From: Apricaphanius iberus
Taxonomy: Eukaryota; Chordata; Actinopteri; Cyprinodontiformes; Aphaniidae
DNA length: 64,000 nucleotides
Direction of reading: 5' to 3'
NCBI GenBank assembly: GCA_028564705.1
Contig: JAPXFQ010002081.1
Location: forward strand, 1-64,000
Shown here: piece by piece, positions 55,685 through 64,000 of the stretch
How positions within the stretch are numbered: position 1 is the stretch's first letter
How the letters are laid out: the number at the start of each line of letters is the position of its first letter
Notes under the pieces: model-generated
Database searches by the model: none
What the model was told of the DNA's origin: nothing
Seen by the model: the letters and a program-made list of their open reading frames with translations, nothing else
Made by a program: the position numbers and the translations under genes

Positions 55685-57899
55685 TCATAACGTTATTGTA
55701 GAAGAATGAAATGCCATTCCAAGATGAAAGAAATTCTTGCCGAAAGGCACATTTCTATCCGGTGAGGTTCTCGATGGCGAGACCATGAAGCAAAGGGATG
55801 TTGGCGGCGGTGGACAGAAGGTGAGAAATAAATGATGTCCCCTTAATGGGAGTGGCGAGGTGCTGTGATAGTCAATCTGTTTTGGAAGTGGGGTTATGGG
55901 GGCAGGTGTTCCTAGCATGTGCCCCTCCGCAGAAAGAGCAAGTATGCAAGACCCTACAGCTGGAGGCTGAGCAGCCAAGGTCATTGAAATTGTTACACAC
56001 CATCCTGCCACCTTGGAAAAGGATTGGACGGCCGCGCTTATCCATGCCCCCGGAGACAGGGGCATTAGGTTTAGACTGTGGTAGAAGAGATTAAGGAATC
56101 ACTAAAGGGGGAGGGGCAGGTGAGGACGAACAGTTTTGGACTGATGAGCAGCATGATGATGATGGTCGAGGTCAGAGAGGAGTGACAAGAGTGCATGCAG
56201 TAGCAGGGTGGGAGGAAGCGCCGCAGAGGCTGCAAGATAGGGATGCCCGGGTCGCAAAGATGCGGCAATATAACTCGGAGTCTAGACAACCCCAGTATGT
56301 ACCTTGATTGTATTGGGCGAGAAGGCCCGCTGCCTGGGATGAGAAAAGGACGTAATATTGATAAAACCCTGTTCCTCCAAATCTAAGGGCCATGTCAAGG
56401 ACAATAGACAAATAATCGTCTAACTCTGTCCGCCGGTCAGGAAACACTGAGCAAATGATGTCCCTGTAAAGAGAGAATGCAAAAGCAAACTCTGTGGGGG
56501 GTCAGATCTTTGGAACTAGAGCTAAGAGCTGAACCTAGCTGCATCAGCCCCATTCCGGTCTGCAACTCCCGGGGCTGACTTGAGAGACGTAGAGAGGGTT
56601 GGAGAAGGAGACCTAAATCGATGTAATTACCATTCAGAATTTGTTGACGGAGAGCGGGTGAAACTGGGGAAGGGCGATTGATGGAAGAGGGTGGCCGAAT
56701 GGGGGGTGCTGCTGTAGAAAGAGTGTAATGGTTAGAAGCTGAAGTGTAAATAGACGAAGATGGCAACCGAGACAGCGGACCAGTAAAACTTTGAGGTAAT
56801 GCGGCGATAGGTTGTTGCACCTTTGAGCCTGCTGGTAACATGGAAGGGTTAGAAGAGGTTCCTGGAGCATGGATGGAAGCCTGAATTGAACCTGTAGGAA
56901 ACATAGAAGGGGGAATGTGGGGGAGAGGAATTGATTGATTTAATTAAGATACGACCTGAGAGGCTAAGAAAGAGAAAAAATTAGTTATGAATGACCCAAA
57001 ATTTGAGGGAAATGAGACGGAACAAGCTTCCCCGCCAGCAGGGGGAGCTGTGGGTATTGGCCCGGCACCTGAGGGCTGGGATATGCCCTGAGAGGAAGTG
57101 GGGACTGAGGCTGAAGTAGGAAGTGGATTATGGGAGGAGGAAGTTTGGGTTAACGGTGAAGTAGAGGGGAAAAGGAGCTTGAAGAGGCTAGATTTATTAG
57201 CAGAACGGCTAAAGGGGATGCCTCTTTCCCTGAGTGAAGATTGCAAGCGGGCTACTGTCCAGCCAGACATGTCCGGATGGTTGGAGACGGCGGCGGAAGA
57301 ACGACGAACTCTTGGTGAGTTCCTCATCCGGAATGAAGCCGGACGGGAACGGGGAGGAGAAGCCCTCCGAACTGGACTGCCAGAGAGATCGGGAGGAAAG
57401 TGCTGAGCTTGTGGCGAACAGGGAGCCTGAAGTGATCGGGAAGTAGAGAAGCTTGGAGCCGATCGGCCTGCAGCGCCTACTGAGGACCATTGAACTCCAG
57501 AAGAAGTCCCGGGCGCGACGAGGACGCACTGCAGGAATGGGAGGAAACTTGGACCGAGCGGCCCGAAGCCAGAGAAGAAAAACAGGGAGCCGAAGCCTCA
57601 AGACGAGAACGAAGGGAGTTAGATGTGCGGGGAGGAGATGGAGAAGGGCGGCGATCTAGGCGGACGAGTGTACGGCCTCGAGGCGCGGAAGTCGCTGGAG
57701 AGGGATCCGACCGAGCGGAGCTAGATGGAAGAGCTCTGGTTGACTGAGAGGACTGGCTGGAATCCCGATGAGCCGATGGAAGCCTGGCACAGCGAGAGAC
57801 TTGACTGACCACGGATGGAGGTGATGGTCCAATGATGGAAGTCTCGCTGGAGAAGAGCTCCTCATCGGATTCGGAAGGATCAAGGGTAAGCACATCCAT
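55685..57899 (-). pseudogene. gag of DIRS-like copy 2, frameshifted
   Basis: Starts MDVLTLDPSESDEELFSSE at 57,899. A Ser/Pro-rich N-terminal part is followed by a SAP-like motif DMSGWTVARLQSSLRERG with NKSSLFKLL (57,180-57,275). A conserved central domain has DDYLSIVLDMALRFGG and TGFYQYYVLFSSQAAG (56,330-56,425). Zinc-binding motifs are CSLCGASSHPATAC (C-x2-C-x4-H-x4-C) near 56,190 and CSFCGGAHARNTC (C-x2-C-x3-H-x4-C) near 55,920. Gag would package element RNA. Several frame changes split it into pieces of 70-155 codons, so it is dead. Confidence 0.72.
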
Positions 57900-58680
57900 G
57901 ATAATAGAGCTTGTCTTCGCTAACCAAGGCGGGTTTACGAGACCACAGTCTGAGCGACGCTGATGGCTAGGTGCACGGGTTTAAATAGATCACGGAGTAA
58001 TTAGGAATGGAATTCAGGTGTGAGATGCCAGGTGAGTCGGATCCGAGTAGATTAGTGAGAGAATACTGAATATGAGGCGTGGTCCAGCTCACGAACCTAA
58101 GTTAACATATTAATTTACATTAATATGGACGTAAATTAACTACCAAGAGTTCAATATCTGGGCTGCAGAGACTAACCTTCACAGTAACATGTCCTGGATG
58201 ACACCATCTATTGTTGTGGCTGGAATCCCGATGAGCCGATGGAAGCCTGGCACAGCGAGAGACTTGACGGACCACGGATGGAGGTGATGGTCCAATGATG
58301 GAAGTCTCGCTGGAGAAGAGCTCCTCATCGGATTCGGAAGGATCAAGGGTAAGCACATCCATGAAAATAGAGCTTGTCTTCGCTAACCAAGGCGGGTTTA
58401 CGAGACCACAGTCTGAGCGACGCTGATGGCTAGGTGCTCGGGTTTAAATAGATCACAGAGTAATTAGGAATGGAATTCAGGTGTGAGATGCCAGGTGAGT
58501 CGGATCCGAGTAGATTAGTGAGAGAATACTGAATATGAGGCGTGGTCCAGCTCACGAACCTAAGTTAACATATTAATTTACATTAATATGGACGTAAATT
58601 AACTACCAAGAGTTCAATATCTGGGCTGCAGAGACTAACCTTCACAGTAACATGTCCTGGATGACACCATCTATTGTTGA
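57755..58680. repeat. 463-bp tandem duplication across the DIRS/LINE A junction
   Basis: 57,755-58,217 is repeated at 58,218-58,680 with only a few differences. Each unit contains the gag start, the DIRS 5' terminal region and about 97 bp of LINE A (ending CATCTATTGTTG). The units join GGCTGG directly after CTATTGTTGT. The duplication must postdate the insertion. Confidence 0.95.
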
Positions 58681-59190
58681 CAAGCACTGCTACTCCACCT
58701 CCTTTTCTTTTTCCACTTCTCTTCAGATCTCTGTCTGCTCGTACAGTCAGAAAGCCAATCAGAAAGACGTTGGAGTCGGGGATATGATCCTGTACCCACG
58801 TCTCAGTGAAAAACATAACACTGCATTGACGATACTCAGGCTGAGACCTTGTCAAGGCTTGGAGTTCATCCATTTTGTTAGCTAGAGATCTCACGTTTCC
58901 CATTAGGATTGATGGAAGAGACGGTTTGAATTTCCTCATTCTCTGTCTCCTTTTCAATCCTGCTCTGCACCAACCACGCCTCCTCCTTTTCAACTCTTCA
59001 GGGATTTGTGGCCACAGTTGAAGTATCATTTCAGTTTTTGCCATGTAAATCAACTGCTCCCGGCTGTAAACCACCTTGTTGACATGGTTAGGCATCATAA
59101 CAAAAGAGCAAAAGTGAAAAATCAAAAGCAAAAATCCTTCCAACTTCACGGGACAAAAACCCGCAAAGCAAACACGTCGAAAAAGTGCAA
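58584..59190 (-). pseudogene. L2-type LINE (A), 5' part: start of the endonuclease domain
   Basis: The minus strand encodes LPSILMGNVRSLANKMDELQ, MFFTETWVQDHIPDS, GKRKGGGVAVLVNNRW and ends IELLVVNLRPY exactly where DIRS-like copy 2 begins. The intact LINE B protein has the parallel series IHLGNVRSLPNKMDEL, FTETWSSEHIPDS and SGKSKGGG. The remaining endonuclease resumes at 51,181. This part is uninterrupted for about 180 codons, better preserved than the 3' part. Confidence 0.85.
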
Positions 59191-59312
59191 TCCTTCCTCA
59201 AGAAAGAGGGGGAAGCGGGGCGCTAGTGAACGCCGCATGGAGTAGTCGTGTCTTCGAGTAGCTCCTCCACACTCTCGATAAATACTCGCTAAAAATCAAC
59301 ACTTACTCAACT

Positions 59313-60227
59313 ATGAGCGGTTCCAACAAATATAAAACTAAGGAAAAGCTTACGCATCCGCACTCAAACCCGAAGAAAAACGCAAAGACAGTTCCTGCCA
59401 TGAATACGGTCAGGGCCGTTAGCCCCGAGCTAACCCCGACTAGCAGCCCGGGTACCACCTCTGCTGGCACCGATAGACCTTCAACTTCTCAGCCCACGCT
59501 GGCTAGCGTCATGGCTGCCATTGGGAAACTGGACGAAGACATGAACACCAGATTTAACACGCTCGACTGCACACTCCACCAAGTCCAGACTTCCCTGGCG
59601 GACCACACATCACGCATCTCCGACCTGGAGGGCTTTGCAGCCGGCCACGAGTCCCGCATCACAGATCTGGAGAAACAGTGCACGGAGCTACTGGAAATCA
59701 ATAAGTCAATTAAACGTAAGCTAATAGATCTCGAGAACCGATCTAGACGCTGCAATATTAAAATCACTGGCCTACCAGAAAAAGTTGAGAAAGGCAACCC
59801 AACACAGTTTGTTACTGAGCTCCTGCCGCAGCTCCTCGGAGCCAACAACTTCACCAGCGGACTCAAAGTTGACCGGGCGCATCGTATCGGTCCACCCGCA
59901 GCTGGACGTCAACGCACCATGATCGCCAAAATTCATCACCCTCCAGAGAAGGAGAAAATCCTGAAACTCGCTCGGCTACATGCTCCACTGACCTACAACG
60001 GTGCCAGGATCAGCGTGTACCCGGACTTCTCACCTGAAGTCACCGAACAACGCCGCGCCTTTGATGGAGCGAAAAAGAAACTGAGGGCCGCCGGAGTCAA
60101 ACACGGTCTCCTCTTTCCAGCCAGACTGACCTTCAACCATGGTACGGAGCAGAAAATATTTCAGGATGCCAAGGATGCCGAGACTTTTATAGACAGATTT
60201 ATCACATCCTCCGCTGCTGCGGAGTGA
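59313..60227 (+). CDS. L1 ORF1 protein (RNA-binding chaperone), intact
   Basis: 304 residues. A basic, Ser/Thr/Pro-rich N-terminus (1-60) is followed by a heptad-rich coiled coil at about 62-143 (LDEDMNTRFNTLD, LEGFAAGHESRITDLEKQ, IKRKLIDLENRSRR), the trimerisation part of ORF1p. An RRM-type domain begins at RRCNIKITGLPE (145-156) and runs to about 212 (VDRAHRIGPP); the C-terminal domain with LARLHAPLTYNG and ARISVYPDFSPEVTEQRRAF spans 213-295. This is the standard layout and length of L1 ORF1p, which coats element RNA and acts as a nucleic-acid chaperone with ORF2. The start is the only ATG before the conserved region with an L1-like N-terminus. No lesion is visible. Confidence 0.95.
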   Translation: MSGSNKYKTKEKLTHPHSNPKKNAKTVPAMNTVRAVSPELTPTSSPGTTSAGTDRPSTSQPTLASVMAAIGKLDEDMNTRFNTLDCTLHQVQTSLADHTSRISDLEGFAAGHESRITDLEKQCTELLEINKSIKRKLIDLENRSRRCNIKITGLPEKVEKGNPTQFVTELLPQLLGANNFTSGLKVDRAHRIGPPAAGRQRTMIAKIHHPPEKEKILKLARLHAPLTYNGARISVYPDFSPEVTEQRRAFDGAKKKLRAAGVKHGLLFPARLTFNHGTEQKIFQDAKDAETFIDRFITSSAAAE

Positions 60228-60646
60228 ACTGTACCCCCGGCCGGGATTATTCAGCCTGCTGCCGCACCCAGTCACCTGTTTGAGACTCTTTAATGGCAGG
60301 CTACTCTATTGTTCCTCAGTCTCATCAAGAATTGAGTTTTATTTAACCGCTAAATACGTAAGTGTTTATTTCAGTTTTTGCTTTCACACGAGTGTGGAGA
60401 TAGTTATGTTCTCTGCTTTAGTCAGGAGTTTTATTTGAGCTCGACGGTTTCTTGCAGTGTCTAGCTGTTTTTCAGTGTTCATGGTCTTTTCGTCCCACCT
60501 CGTTTGGGGAGGGGGACAGGGGGATGGATCTAATCTGTATGTTTTCCTGTTTTCTCTTTTTTTTTACCTGCTCTTCTTAATACGTACCCCACTAATTATA
60601 ATTATGCTTTGGATATGGTATGTTGTCATAAACTTATCATCCTTTT

Positions 60647-63600
60647 ATGGTTGCTAATGACCCTCTCACCCCACCACATGGTGGCAGCTTAACATTACTC
60701 AGCTGGAATGTCAGGGGTTTAAGGACTAATTTAAAAAGGGGCAAAGTCTTTTCCCATTTAAAGTCACTAACTGGAGATATAATTTTTATGCAGGAAACGC
60801 ATATCAAACATAATGAGCAGTGGAGGTTGAGATGTGCTTGGATATCTCAGATATACCAGTCAACTTTTTCTTCTAAGGCTAGAGGTGTAGCCATATTAAT
60901 CAGAAGGAATGTCCCATTTGAACATATTTCAACTATTTCAGACCCTAACGGCCGCTATCTGATCGTGTCAGGTCGCATTCTGTCACGACATGTAACCTTT
61001 TTGAATATTTATGCGCCCAACTTCGATGACCCTGGTTTTTTTAGGAAAGTCTTTAATCTTATCCCGGATTTATCATCTACCCACTTAATTGCAGGCGGAG
61101 ATTTTAACACAATTCTGGACTGCTTTCTTGACAGACTCTCCACCCGCCCCACCAGTCCCTCTAACGCTAGTATTGCTCTTAATAATATAGTTAAGTCAAT
61201 GAACCTGGTTGACATATGGAGACTACAACACCCAAATGATAAGGACTTTTCCTACTTCTCTAATGTTCATAAATCATATACAAGAATTGACTACTTTTTG
61301 ACTGACGGCATTTTGACCTCGGATGTAATCTCCTCCAAATATCATGATATTGTAATTTCCGACCACAGCCCCATTGAACTAAAAGTCAATATTGGTAGAA
61401 CTAAAGCTGCGTTCAACTGGCGGTTCAATCCTTTACTACTTAACAACATTCAATTCCGCCAGCAAACAGCCAACAAAATAACAGAATACTTTGATCAAAA
61501 TGACACATCTGAGGTAAATGACTCCACCCTGTGGGAGGCCTTTAAAGCTGTAACACGAGGAAATATTATAGCCCACGAGGCTAAAATAAAAAAGGATAAG
61601 GAGAAAGAATTAGCAGATATCACAGCCCAACTCAAACCGTTAGAAAAAGACTACAAGGCGACCGCCTCTCCAACCAAGCTTAATGAAATAATCAAATTAA
61701 AGTCGAAATATAACGCTGTTCTTTCTGACCGTATCAGCTTAATGCTGCTAAAAGTAAAACAAAAGCATTTTGAATTAGCTGACAAGCCAGATAAACTACT
61801 AGCTCGCCAGCTCAAGAACATCCAGGCCAACAGAACAATTCACAAAATTAAGACCAAAACGGGAAATACCACCACAGAACCTGAGAAAATTAACGAATGC
61901 TTTCGTGAATTCTATGAAGATCTTTATACTTCAAAGTCCACCACTGCTACATCACATATCTCTGGATTCCTTCGTACTCTCCATCTGCCTAAATTGAGTC
62001 CCTCAGCACAAACCGACTTAAATAAAGAGATAACATTAGAGGAAGTTAAACAGGTAACTCGCTCCTTTCCTAATGGAAAGGCGGCCGGGCCAGATGGATT
62101 TGGCATTGAGTTCTATAAGGCATACTTAGACATTATAGCTCCTTTTATGTTGAGAATGTTTAACCATTCTATCTCAGTTGGTCTGCTTCCAGAAACGCTT
62201 TACTCTGCCAACATCTCTCTGATCCTGAAAAAAGGGAAGAACCAGACAGACCCTTCTTCATACCGGCCCATTGCGCTCCTTGGCTGTGATCTTAAGGTGT
62301 TTACTAAAATCCTTGCAAATAGACTTAATAAATGTATTGCAGATATTATCCATGTAGACCAAACTGGATTTATTCCAGGTAGATTTTCGTTTTTTAATGT
62401 TAGGCGTCTGCTAAATATTATGTACACTAAATTTAGCAATGATTCTAAAATTGCCGTTCTCGCCCTTGACGCTCAAAAGGCGTTTGATCAAGTTGAGTGG
62501 CCATACCTTTTATCTGCAATTAAGGAGTTTGGATTGAGGGAGAATTTCGCCTCCTGGGTCAAAATGTTATACGCTCGCCCCACTGCCTCGGTCATCACCA
62601 ACAACAACAGGTCTCCTGCCTTCACTTTGCAACGATCTTGCCGACAGGGCTGCCCCATCAGCCCTTTATTATTTGCTGTTGCTATGGAACCCCTGGCTAT
62701 AAGTATCAGGAATCACCCCTCTATTGCCCCTTTAATTTTGGGAGGAGTAGACCATCGCATCTCGCTGTACGCGGACGATGTTGTTCTGTTTCTGTCTCGC
62801 CCAGAAGCCTCTCTCCCTCCCTTATTAGGACTCATTGAAAAATTTGGTGAAATTTCTGGCTACACTGTAAATTGGGATAAAAGTGAATTCCTGCCGCTCA
62901 CAGGTGATCTGGACCCAAATTTTCTTAAAAACGTATCATTTAAAATTGTGTATGATAAAATCAAGTACTTAGGAGTCACAATTCCTAAAGACCCCAAGCT
63001 AATTTAGAAATTGAATTTCCTCGACATGATTGACAAGTTAAAATCAAATATTGAATCCTGGAGACTGCTACCCTTATCTCTTATAGGTCGGGTCAACGCA
63101 ATTAAAATGGTTACTCTTCCCAGATTCCTCTACCTGTTCCAGAACCTACCAATTTTCTTACCCAAATCCTTTTTTAAATTAATAGATTCACTCATCTTGC
63201 CTTTTGTGTGGGGTTTCAAGGCGCATCGCATCTCTAAAAAGCATTTAACCAAACCCAAATCAGCTGGTGGCCTCAGTTTACCAAACTTCTGCCACTACTA
63301 TTGGGCTGCGAACTGTAGAGTATTGATGTACTGGCAAAACCCACGACAAGGTAATGTTAGTTCCTCCACCCCGTCATGGCTTGCAATTGAACAGAGTCTC
63401 CCTATCAGTACTTTGCCTGCTCTCCTATTCTCCTCACCTCAGCCCCCTAAATCCAATCCTGGAAATAACTTCATAGTTACAAATTCCTTAAAAATATGGT
63501 ACCAAATAAGGAAATCGTTTAACCTGCCTGCAATTTCCACCTCCACCCCTCTGCACCGAAACCACAGTTTCCCACCCTCACTGTCGGACAACGTTTTTCT

Positions 63601-64000
63601 GCTCTGGGTTAAAAAGGGTATCATTACCATTGAGGACCTTTATCTCAATAAGACTTTTGCTACCTTTACTCAGCTGAAAGAGAAATTCACATTATCTGAT
63701 ACGCATTTCTTCCGCTATCTACAGGTTAGAGATTTCGTCCGCAAAAACATTTCTCACTTTCAGTCATTACCAGCTCCCATTGAACTGTATACTCTTCTTA
63801 ATCGTTCCCCCGACTCTAAGAGACTTACTTCACGATTTGTCGACCTTTTTAACTCACTTAACCCGACTTCATCCCACCATTTGAAAGAGGCTTGGGAAAA
63901 AGACTTAGCTCTGTCAATAAGTGACAATGACTGGGAAACTTACCTTGGTGACATCCGCAGCTGCTCAATCAATTCGAGACACCAACTTATTCAGTTTAAA
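60647..64000 (+). CDS. L1 ORF2 endonuclease/reverse transcriptase, one premature stop, runs off window
   Basis: The first 786 codons contain the endonuclease (LLSWNVRGL 17-25, MQETH 48-52, GGDFN 150-154, ISDHSPI 237-243) and reverse transcriptase (SSYRPIALLGCDLK, QTGFIPGR, LALDAQKAFDQ with Asp 608, RQGCPISPLLFA, YADD 708-711, IKYLGVTIPKDPK). A TAG at 63,005-63,007 ends the frame just after the RT core. The same frame is then open for 331 further codons to the window edge, with family-typical sequence (LIGRVNAIKMVTLPRFLYLF, GGLSLPNFCHYYW). A single nonsense change therefore separates this from a complete ORF2 as far as can be seen. The expected C-terminal Cys/His motif lies beyond the window. 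Confidence 0.93.

Larger units (their letters stand above)
51182..58120 (-). mobile_element. DIRS-like retroelement, copy 2, inside LINE A
   Basis: On the minus strand: a 5' terminal region (58,120-57,900), gag (57,899-55,690), RNase H (55,680-55,270) and recombinase remnants (51,870-51,290), with a 3' region matching copy 1 (GGGGGGTGCAGTCTTCGG near 51,305, GAGCCTGCTCAG near 51,340). LINE A endonuclease sequence stops at its left boundary and resumes at its right boundary, so the limits are well supported. No obvious target duplication is seen, as expected for tyrosine-recombinase elements. A full-length LINE (51,876-55,065) is inserted between RNase H and recombinase. The reverse-transcriptase core is missing. 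Confidence 0.75.
59195..64000 (+). mobile_element. L1-clade LINE of a second family, runs off the window
   Basis: A leader of about 120 bp, ORF1 (59,313-60,227), a 419-bp spacer, then ORF2 from 60,647 to the window edge. Its proteins differ clearly from those of the L1 at 40-48 kb, so it is a separate family. The 5' boundary is placed near the end of LINE A sequence and is approximate. Confidence 0.85.

Noticed and set aside
58120..58362. Chimeric open frame joining DIRS gag to LINE sequence
   Set aside because: Created by the 463-bp tandem duplication; no evidence that it is a gene.

Overview
This window looks like teleost fish nuclear DNA. It contains L1-clade, CR1/L2-clade and RTE-clade LINEs, a Ty3/Gypsy element, tyrosine-recombinase (DIRS-like) retroelements, and piggyBac, PIF/Harbinger-like and Tc1/mariner remnants. 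It also holds short interspersed repeats of kinds I associate with fish genomes. There is no prokaryotic gene organisation, and I saw no tRNA, rRNA or CRISPR array. Almost everything interpretable is transposable-element DNA. The only host-gene candidate is one signal-peptide exon on the minus strand near 21.0 kb.

Layout. 1-7.3 kb: an L1-clade LINE (+) with a broken ORF2 and a GC-rich 3' region of about 3.5 kb; its 5' end lies outside the window. 7.3-12 kb: small DNA-transposon remnants, a decayed CR1/L2-type reverse transcriptase, and a possible hAT-derived exon. 12-16.2 kb: an RTE (Rex3-like) fragment abutting a second decayed CR1/L2-type LINE (both -), the latter split by a 1.88 kb DNA transposon with a 5-bp target duplication. 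16.2-22.4 kb: mostly unassigned, plus the host exon at 20,999-21,089. 22.4-25.1 kb: a SINE-like repeat with a 59-bp palindrome, a Harbinger-like element and a piggyBac-like element with TTAA ends. 26.6-35.7 kb: a decayed Gypsy element (+) split by a DIRS-like element (-) that itself carries a Harbinger-like MITE. 35.7-40.2 kb: small remnants. 40.25-48.74 kb: a full-length second copy of the first L1 in inverted orientation (-), with an intact 1241-codon ORF2 and a decayed ORF1. 48.8-59.2 kb: a three-level nest in which an old L2-type LINE (-) is split by a DIRS-like element (-), itself split by a full-length L2-type LINE (+) with an intact 919-codon ORF. 59.2-64 kb: a member of a different L1 family (+) with intact ORF1 and an ORF2 open to the window edge except for one stop codon.

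No host pathway can be read from the window. The units that work together are the ORF1/ORF2 pairs of the L1 elements (RNA chaperone plus endonuclease/reverse transcriptase) and the gag, RNase H and tyrosine-recombinase parts of the DIRS-like copies. The most unusual observation is the L1 at 40-48.7 kb: its ORF1 is riddled with stops and frameshifts, its much longer ORF2 is untouched, and it ends in an exceptionally long GC-rich 3' region shared with copy 1.
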